Shown: positions 8,898-16,810, numbered from the stretch's first letter. The stretch: DNA of 64,000 nt from Corynebacterium sp. HMSC05H05 (GCF_001807265.1 NZ_KV788371.1:1-64000); one strand, 5' to 3'. The notes: generated by a model not told the origin, from the letters alone. Translations and numbers: made by a program.

Positions 8898-9752
8898 TTA
8901 ACGCCGCCGGCCTCGTTTTTTGCGTTGAGGAGGGCGTTGACTACTTCCCGATTGTGAAATTGGCCGATGGTGCGATGGAGAGGAACCAGTCACCTGAAAG
9001 AGATCGATCCAGTCGCTGGTGCGCAATCTGGGGGGTAGGGTTGCGGGGTCGATTCCTCGCGAGCGCAACCATGATTGTGTATCTGAACGTGATGAAAACA
9101 ACCCTGCCCTTCGGAGAATTTCCCCTATCCCGCGTCCCCGGGCGGTGAAAACGGTGTGCACCATAGCCTGAAAGGCTTTGCGTTGCTCTATCGGGATCTT
9201 CGGGTCACCCACCCGGCGGATCACTAAGATCCCCCCGTCAACGTTAGGCTGTGGACGGAAAGCAGACCTTGGTACTCGGGAACCAAGGTGAAACGTGAAC
9301 CATGGGGACCACTGAGCCGTCATCATCGTGCTTGCGCCTACCCCGGCCCGGCGGCGAGCGACTTCCCACTGCATGAGGAGTACAGCGTCAGTCCATGCCG
9401 GCGCATGCAACAACTTTCGAAGAATGGCAGTGGTGAGGTGAAAGGGAATGTTTCCCACAATGACGCAGGGAGTGGCGGGTAACGGGAAGTTAAGGAAATC
9501 ATCATGGACCACTTCGACCGACGCCGAGGCGGTCTTTTTTGTGAGTTTGGCAGCTAGTTTTGCGTCTACCTCAACTGCCGTTATTGCCCTCCCCAAGCGG
9601 GATATCGGGTGAGTGAGGGCACCGCTTCCCGGCCCGATCTCGATGATGGGGCCGGTGGTTTGTTTTACAAGATCGACGATGGTGTTGATGATCTTTTGGT
9701 CTGTGAGAAAATTTTGGCCATGTTCGTGACGGCCGTATCCGTATGTAGACAT
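8898..9752 (-). CDS. erm(X): 23S rRNA (adenine-N6)-dimethyltransferase Erm(X)
   Basis: A 284-residue rRNA methylase, the usual Erm(X) length. It dimethylates A2058 of 23S rRNA and so protects ribosomes from macrolides, lincosamides and streptogramin B. The start MSTYGYGRHEHGQNFL, SAM motif IIEIGPGSGALTHP, catalytic NIPFHLTT, the long shared stretch around LMQWEVARRRAGVGAS and the basic tail SQRPPQRKKRGRRR all match Erm(X) as I know it, with scattered substitutions. The ATG at 9752 is chosen to match the family start; the frame is open to 9794. A leader peptide lies about 100 bp upstream. The gene sits between two truncated genes, the methyltransferase end and a serine recombinase start. Confidence 0.96.
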   Translation of the reverse strand: MSTYGYGRHEHGQNFLTDQKIINTIVDLVKQTTGPIIEIGPGSGALTHPISRLGRAITAVEVDAKLAAKLTKKTASASVEVVHDDFLNFPLPATPCVIVGNIPFHLTTAILRKLLHAPAWTDAVLLMQWEVARRRAGVGASTMMTAQWSPWFTFHLGSRVPRSAFRPQPNVDGGILVIRRVGDPKIPIEQRKAFQAMVHTVFTARGRGIGEILRRAGLFSSRSDTQSWLRSRGIDPATLPPRLRTSDWIDLFQVTGSSPSHHRPISQSGSSQRPPQRKKRGRRR

Positions 9753-9853
9753 CAGGTGTGCTCCGTGGAGTTGAAACGGAGCCGGGCATGGCAAATGGCC
9801 GCCCGGCTAAAGGACCGGAGCGGTTTTTGACCCGCGGGAGGGAGAAAACCGCC
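9753..9853 (-). promoter_or_regulatory. erm(X) attenuator region
   Basis: The segment between leader stop and erm(X) start holds several inverted repeats: ACCGCTAAGGCGGT just after the leader, AAACCGC/GCGGTTT-type arms, and AGCCGGGC facing GCCCGGCT close to the methylase start. It fits the hairpin-based translational attenuation known for Erm(X). I did not fold the region. Confidence 0.65.
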
Positions 9854-9901
9854 TTAGCGGTTGGTGAGCGGCCGCATGAAAACGGAACCTGAAATCAACA
9901 T
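9854..9901 (-). CDS. erm(X) leader peptide
   Basis: A 15-codon frame upstream of erm(X) coding MLISGSVFMRPLTNR. It closely resembles the known Erm(X) leader, which begins MLISG and ends LRTNR. Stalling of a macrolide-bound ribosome on such a leader frees the erm start region by translational attenuation. Complementary segments between the leader and the erm(X) start (ACCGCT/AGCGGT-type arms around 9822-9862 and GCCCGGCT/AGCCGGGC-type arms around 9782-9815) fit the alternating hairpins. Inducible resistance is therefore likely. Confidence 0.85.
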   Translation of the reverse strand: MLISGSVFMRPLTNR

Positions 9902-10129
9902 GGTTCTATCGTATCCAATTAATTTCACAGGGTGCAATACGGTGAGAAAGAAGACAACCGCACCGCAACAGTGCAAGACCTCTCTGGATTGGAATTTGTC
10001 CTACCTTCGGGGCGTCATACAGACGCCACTGGCGTATTTTGTCTCTGGGCAACGAGGGGGAGTTACCCCCACCTCCGAATGTTTTTAAGGTGCACCCCTG
10101 ATTACGCTGGGGTGCGGGAGTAATTCTGT

Positions 10130-10401
10130 CCGACCGATCGGACTGTCCAGCGAGGTCCCAGCAGATGATCGCGTCGATTTCGCCGCGTTCGAGGGATGCC
10201 ACCATGGCGTCGTAGTTGGGGCGAGCCACATTCTTCTTTGACGCGGAAATGGACTGATCGACGTCGTTATGTCCTATGTCCAACGTGCAAGCCACGCTGC
10301 TTTGCAATGACTTCACAGTCCTGAGGCTGCAGGTCGATGGTGCGGCCATCCACGTCAGCGTCTCGTGAGATACGACGGCAAATAGGAGCGCGTGTTGTCA
10401 A
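10130..10401 (-). pseudogene. N-terminal remnant of a serine recombinase
   Basis: Starting from a TTG at 10401 the minus strand codes CRRISRDADVDGRTIDLQPQD, then CEVIAKQRGLHVG. After a frameshift it continues as HNDVDQSISASKKNVARP and NYDAMVASLERGEIDAIICWDL. This is the resolvase-type catalytic domain, with the active-site Ser in RRISRD, followed by the usual S-I-S-A-S-K-K and G-x-I-D-x-I-x-x-W-D-L motifs. The frameshift is a 7-bp tandem duplication, TATGTCC twice at 10268-10281 on the plus strand; removing one copy restores the frame. Homology stops after WDL, where R-L-x-R would follow. The gene start lies 23 bp from ychF-tail copy 3, as expected for the integrase of an element. Confidence 0.82.
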
Positions 10402-10423
10402 ACGCTATTAATAAGGCCCTTAG

Positions 10424-10450
10424 CTACACGTTGTACTTAAATTCAACGGT
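10424..10450 (-). repeat. ychF 3'-end repeat, copy 3 (putative attachment site)
   Basis: The most divergent copy, coding TVEFKYNV then TAG on the minus strand. It keeps the frame and stop position of a ychF tail, with one F-to-Y change and synonymous changes. Like copies 1 and 2 it has AACGTGTAG where the native gene has AATGTGTAA. It separates the erm(X) module from the cadmium-resistance module. Confidence 0.75.
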
Positions 10451-10604
10451 ATGTAGTTGCAAAGTTACTTTCTCGAGAACCTCGCCGCCCACGTCGCTCC
10501 CGCGTTGGGCGGCAGCCGAACCACAAAGGATCAGTCATCTGCTATCCCATCGACTAATTCTTGCAGGTCGCAGGACCTTCGCGTAACTGTCAGGTCAGCG
10601 CATT

Positions 10605-10646
10605 TTGAATAGTTCAGCACACGATATATTGTTCAGCACATGCTGA
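10605..10646 (+). promoter_or_regulatory. cmtR promoter and operator
   Basis: A TATATT -10 element at 10625-10630 lies about ten bases before the cmtR ATG, with a weak TTGAAT at 10605. That spacing predicts transcription starting at or next to the ATG, giving a leaderless mRNA. The inverted repeat TCAGCA-CA-TGCTGA at 10633-10646 spans the start codon, and AGTTCAGCACA occurs again just upstream (10611-10621). These are good candidates for CmtR binding sites. Confidence 0.6.
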
Positions 10647-10999
10647 CCATTGCTTCACGCCTCGACGTCATGAACCGGCTCGGCCGGGCCATGGCGGATC
10701 CGACGCGCTCCAGAATCCTGATGACACTACTCGACGGCCCGAGCTACCCAGCCGTGCTTTCGCGCGACCTGGGCCTGACCCGCTCGAACGTCTCGAACCA
10801 CCTGACCTGCCTGCGTGACTGCGGCATCGTCGTTGCCGAGCCGGAGGGCCGCAAGACACGCTACGAAATCGCCGATCCGCACCTCGCGGCAGCGCTCAAC
10901 GCGCTGGTGAACGCGACGTTGGCTGTCGACGAAAACGCCCCGTGCATCGACCCTGCATGCTCGGTGCCCGGCTGCGGCGAGAAGGGAGCGGACGCATGA
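10640..10999 (+). CDS. cmtR: CmtR-type metal-sensing repressor (ArsR/SmtB family)
   Basis: A 119-residue winged-helix repressor close to mycobacterial CmtR, which senses Cd(II)/Pb(II). Family stretches: LGRAMADPTRSRILMTLLDG, LGLTRSNVSNHL, and then T-C-L-R-D-C-G, whose two cysteines correspond to the DNA-binding-helix metal ligands of CmtR. The third ligand is expected in the cysteine-containing C-terminus (CIDPACSVPGC). When metal binds, the protein leaves its operator. The stop overlaps the ATPase start as ATGA, so the two genes form a tight operon. The ATG at 10640 falls inside the probable operator. Confidence 0.9.
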   Translation: MLTIASRLDVMNRLGRAMADPTRSRILMTLLDGPSYPAVLSRDLGLTRSNVSNHLTCLRDCGIVVAEPEGRKTRYEIADPHLAAALNALVNATLAVDENAPCIDPACSVPGCGEKGADA

Positions 11000-12888
11000 G
11001 CTCGGCGTGTGGATGCGAACACGAACCCACCACAGAGGTCGAAGAGCTCGATCGGCCATGGTTGAAGGATCCCGAGTTGCTGCTGCCGATCTTCTCCGGC
11101 GTAGCCCTCTGCATAGGCCTGGCGCTGGGCTGGTCCGGGCTAGCGACACCCGCGACAGTACTGTTCTGGGTCGGCCTGCTGCTAGGGGCGTATACGTTCG
11201 CGCCCGGCGCGATCCGGAACCTTGTCACGAAGCGCAAGCTCGGCATTGGTTTGCTGATGACGATCAGCGCGGTCGGCGCGGTGATCCTCGGTTACGTCGG
11301 GGAGGCCGCGGCGCTAGCGTTCCTGTATTCGATCGCCGAGGCGCTTGAAGATAAGGCGATGGATCGGGCCCAGAGCGGACTGCGGGCACTGTTGAAGTTG
11401 GTACCGCAGACCGCGACGGTGCTGCGCGACGGCACGGCGGTCGAGGTCGCAGCGAAGGAGCTCATGGCTGGCGAGCTGATGCTCGTGCGCCCCGGAGAGC
11501 GGATCGCCACGGACGGCATCATTCGGTCTGGGCGCTCCAGCCTTGACACCTCAGCGATCACCGGAGAATCCATTCCGGAGGAGGTTGCGCCCGGCGACGA
11601 GGTGCCCGCGGGAGCGATCAACTCCGCCGGTGTGCTGGAAGTCCAGACGACCGCAGCTGGAACGGACAACTCGCTGACCACACTCGTGGACCTGGTCGAG
11701 CAGGCGCAGGCGGAAAAGGGCGACCGCGCCCGGATCGCCGACCGGATTGCCCGACCCCTCGTGCCCGGGGTGATGATCCTGGCGGTGCTAGTCGGCGTGA
11801 TCGGCTCGCTGCTGGGCGACCCCGAGACGTGGATCACCCGTGCGTTGGTGGTTCTGGTCGCAGCGTCGCCGTGCGCGCTGGCAATCTCCGTGCCGCTGAC
11901 GGTCGTGGCCGCGATCGGCGCGGCCAGCCAGTTCGGCGTGGTCATCAAGTCTGGCGCGGCGTTCGAGCGGCTCGGCGGCATCCGTCACCTGGCGGTGGAC
12001 AAGACCGGAACCCTCACCCGCAACCAGCCCGAGGTTACCGGCGTGGTCCCGGCAGACGGGTTCGATCGGGCGCAGGTGCTTACTTTCGCTGCGGCAGTTG
12101 AGCAGCAATCGACGCACCCCCTCGCCGCGGCGATCGCGGCAGCGGAGCCCGAAGCACCCGCCGCCCTGGACATCAGCGAGGAAGCCGGACATGGCATCGG
12201 CGGCACCGTCGAAGGCCGACGCCTGCTGGTCGGCAGCCCCCGGTGGATCGACGCCGGGCCACTGAAGGGAGACGTTGAGCGCATGGAATCCGAAGGCCAG
12301 ACCTGCGTCCTGGTCACCGTCGATGACACCCTCGCCGGAGCGATCGGCGTCCGCGACGAGCTGCGGCCCGAGGTGCCCGAAGCCGTGCAGACCCTGCGCG
12401 CCAACGATGTGGAAGTGAGCATGCTCACCGGCGACAACACTCGTACCGCCCGGGCGCTGGCTGAAATCGCCGGAATCGACGACGTGCGCGCCGAGCTGCG
12501 CCCAGAGGACAAGGCAAGCATCGTAGCCGAACTCTCCTCCAAGACGCCGACGGCGATGATCGGCGACGGCATCAACGACGCGCCGGCACTAGCGGGCGCG
12601 ACGGTGGGCATAGCGATGGGAGCGACCGGCTCTGACGCCGCGATCGATTCCGCTGACGTCGCCTTCACCGGCCACGACCTCCGGCTGATCCCGCAGGCGC
12701 TGCAGCACGCCCGCCGAGGCAGCAGGATCATCAACCAGAACATCGTGCTGTCTCTGGCCATCATCATCGTGTTGATGCCGCTTGCGATCAGCGGCGTGCT
12801 AGGCCTGGCCGCCGTCGTGTTGGTTCACGAAGTCGCCGAAGTCATCGTGATCTTGAACGGCCTGCGGGCTGCACGAGCGAAACGCTGA
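10996..12888 (+). CDS. Heavy-metal P1B-type ATPase (CadA/CtpG-like cadmium exporter)
   Basis: A 630-residue metal-exporting P-type ATPase, start overlapping the cmtR stop. Motifs: S291-P-C293 in the ion-translocating helix, phosphorylation site D335-K-T-G-T, the STHPLAAAI histidine-proline motif and G523-D-G-I-N-D. The membrane metal site is SPC rather than the CPC usual in CadA or CopA. The N-terminus has no full heavy-metal-associated domain, only a Cys/His-rich start (SSACGCEHEP). Pairing with CmtR points to Cd(II)/Pb(II) export, as for CmtR-CtpG in mycobacteria. An upstream ATG at 10942 is in frame but lies inside cmtR. Confidence 0.9.
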   Translation: MSSACGCEHEPTTEVEELDRPWLKDPELLLPIFSGVALCIGLALGWSGLATPATVLFWVGLLLGAYTFAPGAIRNLVTKRKLGIGLLMTISAVGAVILGYVGEAAALAFLYSIAEALEDKAMDRAQSGLRALLKLVPQTATVLRDGTAVEVAAKELMAGELMLVRPGERIATDGIIRSGRSSLDTSAITGESIPEEVAPGDEVPAGAINSAGVLEVQTTAAGTDNSLTTLVDLVEQAQAEKGDRARIADRIARPLVPGVMILAVLVGVIGSLLGDPETWITRALVVLVAASPCALAISVPLTVVAAIGAASQFGVVIKSGAAFERLGGIRHLAVDKTGTLTRNQPEVTGVVPADGFDRAQVLTFAAAVEQQSTHPLAAAIAAAEPEAPAALDISEEAGHGIGGTVEGRRLLVGSPRWIDAGPLKGDVERMESEGQTCVLVTVDDTLAGAIGVRDELRPEVPEAVQTLRANDVEVSMLTGDNTRTARALAEIAGIDDVRAELRPEDKASIVAELSSKTPTAMIGDGINDAPALAGATVGIAMGATGSDAAIDSADVAFTGHDLRLIPQALQHARRGSRIINQNIVLSLAIIIVLMPLAISGVLGLAAVVLVHEVAEVIVILNGLRAARAKR

Positions 12889-13161
12889 GGCTGTGACCGG
12901 CAAGTCTTATAAGAGTTAAACCACGCGCCGAGCGCACACACGTTGGACCAGACGAGTCATTCGAGTTCACCACCTGGTCCTTCTCGATGCGTGCAGGCAC
13001 GGGAACTGTGGGTGAACCTAATAGTTCAACGGCCCGATACCGCTTGCAGATTCTACACTCGAGGTAGCGGAATGGACCGAGGCCGAACGAAAACCGGAGA
13101 TAGAGACAGCGCTCTTCAACCTACCCCCCCCAATAACGCGAAACGTCATTAACGCTCCGCG
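12889..13161. other. spacer between the cadmium operon and ychF
   Basis: About 270 bp with no gene I can support. A 69-codon frame at 12943 has no recognisable features. It is the ychF-proximal end of the last module, where the recombination junction should lie. A C-run of eight occurs at 13124-13131. Confidence 0.5.
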
Positions 13162-13188
13162 TTACACATTGAACTTGAACTCCACCAC
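13162..13188 (-). repeat. native ychF 3' end (presumed integration site)
   Basis: The last nine codons of the intact ychF gene, coding VVEFKFNV and TAA. Three degenerate copies in the same orientation occur at 3368, 8107 and 10424, giving module lengths of 4739, 2317 and 2738 bp. Confidence 0.85.
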
Positions 13189-14247
13189 GTCGCCGTCGAC
13201 CATGACGTAGTCCTTGCCCTCCTGGCGGACCTTGCCGGCGGCGCGGGCCTCGGCCATTGAGCCGGCCGCGTCCAGGTCGTCGAAGCCGACGATCTCGGCC
13301 TTGATGAAGCCCTTTTCAAAGTCGGAGTGGATCACGCCGGCGGCCTTCGGGGCGGTGTCGCCCTTGCGGATCGTCCACGCGCGGGCCTCCTTCGGGCCAG
13401 CGGTGAGGTAGGTCTGCAGGCCGAGGGTGTCGAAGCCGGCCTTGGCCAGAGTCTGCAGGCCCGGCTCGTCCTGGCCGACGGCGGCAAGCAGCTCGGCGGC
13501 GTCTTCGTCGTCAAGCTCCAAAAGCTCGGTTTCGGTCTGGGCATCCAGGAAGACAGCCTCGGCGGGGGCGACCAGGTCGCGCAGCTCCTGCTTGCGCGCA
13601 TCGTCGGTGAGGACGTCCTCGTCGGAGTTGAACACGTAGAGGAACGGCTTCGCGGTCATCAGGTGCAGGTGGTGCAAAAGCGCCAAATCCACTTCCCCGC
13701 CCTTGGAGGCGGCGAAGAGGGTGCGGCCGTCCTCGAGCACGGCCTGCGCTTTCTTGGCTTCCTCGGCCTGGGTGGCGATGTCCTTGTCCTTGCGGCCGTC
13801 CTTTTCCAGGCGCGGCAGGGCCTTTTCAATGGTCTGCAGGTCGGCGAGGATCAGCTCGGTGTTGATGACCTCGATGTCCGAGGACGGGTCGACCTTGCCG
13901 TCGACGTGGATGACGTTGTCGTCGGAAAACGCGCGCACCACTTGGCAGATCGCGTCCGCCTCGCGGATGTTGGCCAGAAACGCGTTGCCCATGCCTTCGC
14001 CCTCGGAGGCGCCCTTGACAATGCCGGCGATGTCCACGAAGGACACCGTCGCGGGCAGCACGCGCTCCGAGTCGAAGATTTCCGCCAGGCGGTCCAGGCG
14101 AGGATCCGGCAGCTCCACCAGGCCGACGTTGGGCTCGATGGTGGCGAACGGGTAGTTCGCGGCAAGCACCTCGTTGCGCGTCAGGGCGTTGAACAGGGTG
14201 GACTTGCCAACGTTGGGCAGACCGACAATTCCAAGAGTAAGGCTCAC
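13162..14247 (-). CDS. ychF: Redox-regulated ATPase / ribosome-associated GTPase-like protein YchF
   Basis: A 361-residue Obg-family P-loop protein, the usual length for YchF. It binds ATP in preference to GTP and associates with ribosomes. G1 motif LPNVGKST near the N-terminus, NYPFATIEPNVG (switch I), DIAGIVKGASEGEGMGNAFL (G3), a coiled-coil insertion, and the C-terminal TGS-like domain ending VVEFKFNV. The start is GTG at 14247 (V-SLTLGIVG), because YchF begins directly before the P-loop; the frame stays open much further upstream but that part is not coding. Its 3' end is the insertion point of the accessory array. Confidence 0.95.
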   Translation of the reverse strand: MSLTLGIVGLPNVGKSTLFNALTRNEVLAANYPFATIEPNVGLVELPDPRLDRLAEIFDSERVLPATVSFVDIAGIVKGASEGEGMGNAFLANIREADAICQVVRAFSDDNVIHVDGKVDPSSDIEVINTELILADLQTIEKALPRLEKDGRKDKDIATQAEEAKKAQAVLEDGRTLFAASKGGEVDLALLHHLHLMTAKPFLYVFNSDEDVLTDDARKQELRDLVAPAEAVFLDAQTETELLELDDEDAAELLAAVGQDEPGLQTLAKAGFDTLGLQTYLTAGPKEARAWTIRKGDTAPKAAGVIHSDFEKGFIKAEIVGFDDLDAAGSMAEARAAGKVRQEGKDYVMVDGDVVEFKFNV

Positions 14248-14332
14248 GTCGCAATATCCTAGCGGAGGCTTGCGCGGGGTTCGGAGGGGGCCGTGAGGTG
14301 CGCCGTCGCAAAGCAAATTGCAATGGGGCACA

Positions 14333-15721
14333 ATGGTGCGCGTGAGTGAACCGATCAAGACCCCCGTGCGCGAAGACCGTGTGGACCGCAACGTTGTGTT
14401 CAACGACTGGATCGCTTCCGCGGCGAAGTTCACGCTGCGCATCCTGGTCATCGCGGTGTTTTTGTACGCGGTGGGCCAGCTTATCGGCACGTTTTGGGCC
14501 GGTGTGTTGCCGGTCGTCATCGCGCTCATCGTGTGCACTGTGCTCGCCCCAATCGCAGCTGCTTTACGACGCCAAAGGGTCCCCTCCGGCCTCGCCGCCC
14601 TGTTGACGATGCTGTTGTTCTTCGGGGTGCTGGCATTTATCGGCATGTTGATCGCCCCGGACATCGTGGGCCAGTCTCGCCTGCTGTACATCCAGGCGTT
14701 CGAGGGCATTCAGCGCCTTCAGCTATGGGCGCAGGGCCCTCCGCTGAACATGGACCCAGAAAACCTCAACGAGGGCGTCAACGAGATCCAGCGGTGGATC
14801 CAGAACCAGGCGGGCGCGATCGCCGGCGGGGTGTTCTCCGGCATCAACACCGCCGCCGGGCTGTCGGTGACGCTGATGGTGCTGTTCGTGCTCACCTTCT
14901 TCTTTCTTAAGGACGGCCACCGCTTCCTGCCGTGGCTGCGCTCCGCCACCGGCGGCCGCACCGGCCTGCACCTGACGGAGCTGCTCACCCGCGCCTGGAA
15001 CACCCTGTCCGGGTTCATCCGCGCGCAGGCGGTGTGCTCGCTCGTAGACGCGATCGTCATCGGCACCGGTATCGCGATCGTGGGCGTGCCGATGGCGTTC
15101 ACGCTCGCGCTGATCACGTTCATGGCGGGCTTCATCCCGATCGTCGGCGCCGTGGTCGCGGGCGCGCTGGCGGTGCTGATCGCTCTGGTCACCCTCGGGT
15201 TCACCAAGGCGCTGATCGTGCTGGCGATCGTGCTGGCCACCCAGCAGCTGGAGGGCAACGTCCTCTCCCCCATGCTGCAGTCGCGGGCGATGAACCTGCA
15301 CCCGGTGATCGTGCTGGTTTCGGTCACGGTCGGTGGCACGCTGTTCGGCCTTGTCGGCGGCTTCCTTGCCGTGCCGACCGCCGCGATGGTCGCGGTGGTG
15401 TACCGCTACCTGCTGGAGGTGCTGCGCATCAACGCCGGCGAGCTGGGCGCAGATGACATCGAATTCACCACCGACGAGGGCCGGGTCATCGCGGAGATCG
15501 TCGAGGCAGAGTCCGTGCACAAACGCCAGGAGTGGCGCGGCGAGCGCGAATGGGTCAACGCCCCCGTCGCCGACGAGGAGGCCGACGAGAAGACCGAGCG
15601 CTTCGGCACCTCCAGCCTGCGGAAGCTGCGCGACAGCGGCCTCGAGCGGTTGCGTGGGTGGCAGTCGGGCGACAGCAGCAAAGACACCCCAAGCGAACAT
15701 ATGAGCGAACCCGAACGCTAG
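14333..15721 (+). CDS. AI-2E family transporter (PerM-like membrane protein)
   Basis: About 462 residues with the AI-2E/UPF0118 layout: paired N-terminal helices, a central soluble segment (residues about 130-180), then TM helices with FILTFFFLKDGHRFLPWL-like and GFIPIVGAVVAG motifs and the late LQSRAMNLHPVIVLVSV stretch. The C-terminal 90 residues are charged and cytoplasmic. Members export varied small molecules; the substrate here is not predictable. The start is uncertain: ATG at 14333 or GTG at 14342. Divergent from ychF. Confidence 0.85.
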   Translation: MVRVSEPIKTPVREDRVDRNVVFNDWIASAAKFTLRILVIAVFLYAVGQLIGTFWAGVLPVVIALIVCTVLAPIAAALRRQRVPSGLAALLTMLLFFGVLAFIGMLIAPDIVGQSRLLYIQAFEGIQRLQLWAQGPPLNMDPENLNEGVNEIQRWIQNQAGAIAGGVFSGINTAAGLSVTLMVLFVLTFFFLKDGHRFLPWLRSATGGRTGLHLTELLTRAWNTLSGFIRAQAVCSLVDAIVIGTGIAIVGVPMAFTLALITFMAGFIPIVGAVVAGALAVLIALVTLGFTKALIVLAIVLATQQLEGNVLSPMLQSRAMNLHPVIVLVSVTVGGTLFGLVGGFLAVPTAAMVAVVYRYLLEVLRINAGELGADDIEFTTDEGRVIAEIVEAESVHKRQEWRGEREWVNAPVADEEADEKTERFGTSSLRKLRDSGLERLRGWQSGDSSKDTPSEHMSEPER

Positions 15722-15752
15722 CGTGTCTGGCAGGTGTGGTTGACTGCCAGCT

Positions 15753-16799
15753 ATGTCGACCGCCACCGTGCTCTTGCTCCTCGCCACCGGCCTGCTCGCG
15801 GGCTTCATCGCCGGCGTGTTCACCGGCGCCGCCTGGATGCGCCGCGCCACCCCGCAACAGCCCCCGCAGGACCTGCGGCCCGTCGCCCGCGCGCTGAAGG
15901 ACATGCGCGAACAGCTCGACGAGATGGACAAGCAGCAGGCGGTCTCCGCATCCTCGCTTGCGGGCCAGGTGCAGGCGATCGGGCGCACGTCGGCACGCCT
16001 GGGCGACCGCACCGACCAGCTCATCACCGCCCTGCGCTCCCCGCAGACCCGCGGCCGCTGGGGCGAAATCCAGCTCGAGCGGGTAGTTGAGCTCGGCGGC
16101 ATGCTCGAGCACGTCGATTTTGACACCCAGGAGCACATGCTTATCGACGGCTCCCGCGTCCGCCCCGACATGATCATCCGCCTCACACAGGGCAGAAACA
16201 TCGTCGTCGACGCGAAGGTGCCGTTCCAGGCATACCTGGACGCGCTGGGCACCGAGGACCCGGAGGAGCGCCAGGCGTTCATGCGCCGCCACGCCCACCT
16301 GGTGCGCGCGCACGTGGACACGTTGTCTGCGAAGTCCTACATCGAAGCGTTCCAGCCCACCCCGGACTTCGTTGTGTTGTTCGTGCCGGCGGACCCGTTC
16401 CTGGACGCGGCACTTTCCATCGACCCCGAACTGTTGGACTACGCCTTCGCCCGCGACGTGGTCATCGCCACCCCCACCACCCTGTTCGCGCTACTGCGCA
16501 CCGTGGCGCTGGGGTGGCGCCAAGAATCGCTCAACGACGCCGCGAAGGAAATCCAGCGCTTAGGCGGGCAGCTGCACCAGCGCTTGGCCACCATGGCGGA
16601 GCACTACAACCGGGTCGGCTCGTCGTTGGACAAGGCGGTGGAGGCGTACAACGCCACGCTGGCGTCGATGGATTCGCGCGTGATGGTCACCGCCCGCAAG
16701 CTGGAGGAGGCCCAGGTGCCGTCGCGGCGCGGCGAGGCCCCAGCATTGAAACCGGTCTCTTCGCGTGCCCGGCACGCTGCCGAGCACACCGGCGAGTAG
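15753..16799 (+). CDS. rmuC: DNA recombination protein RmuC
   Basis: A 348-residue RmuC-family protein. One N-terminal membrane helix (residues 4-27), a coiled-coil segment (45-85), then the PD-(D/E)XK-like core with RGRWGEIQLERVVELGGMLEHVDF, RPDMIIRL, IVVDAKVPFQAYLDAL and FVPADPFLDAAL. RmuC proteins limit DNA inversion and rearrangement and are predicted nucleases. It follows the transporter by about 30 bp and overlaps no gene. Confidence 0.93.
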   Translation: MSTATVLLLLATGLLAGFIAGVFTGAAWMRRATPQQPPQDLRPVARALKDMREQLDEMDKQQAVSASSLAGQVQAIGRTSARLGDRTDQLITALRSPQTRGRWGEIQLERVVELGGMLEHVDFDTQEHMLIDGSRVRPDMIIRLTQGRNIVVDAKVPFQAYLDALGTEDPEERQAFMRRHAHLVRAHVDTLSAKSYIEAFQPTPDFVVLFVPADPFLDAALSIDPELLDYAFARDVVIATPTTLFALLRTVALGWRQESLNDAAKEIQRLGGQLHQRLATMAEHYNRVGSSLDKAVEAYNATLASMDSRVMVTARKLEEAQVPSRRGEAPALKPVSSRARHAAEHTGE

Positions 16800-16810
16800 A
16801 CTCGTCTGGC

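Noticed and set aside
9906-10138. Downstream part of the frame following the serine recombinase fragment
   Set aside because: After WDL the translation has no recombinase motifs and many odd residues; regarded as non-coding fill.
12925-12950. CACACGTTGGACC resembling the start of a ychF tail repeat
   Set aside because: Only about nine bases match and the following codons do not give E-F-K-F-N-V; treated as chance.
1-13161. CRISPR array in the defence region
   Set aside because: No regularly spaced direct repeats of 25-40 bp and no cas gene were seen.
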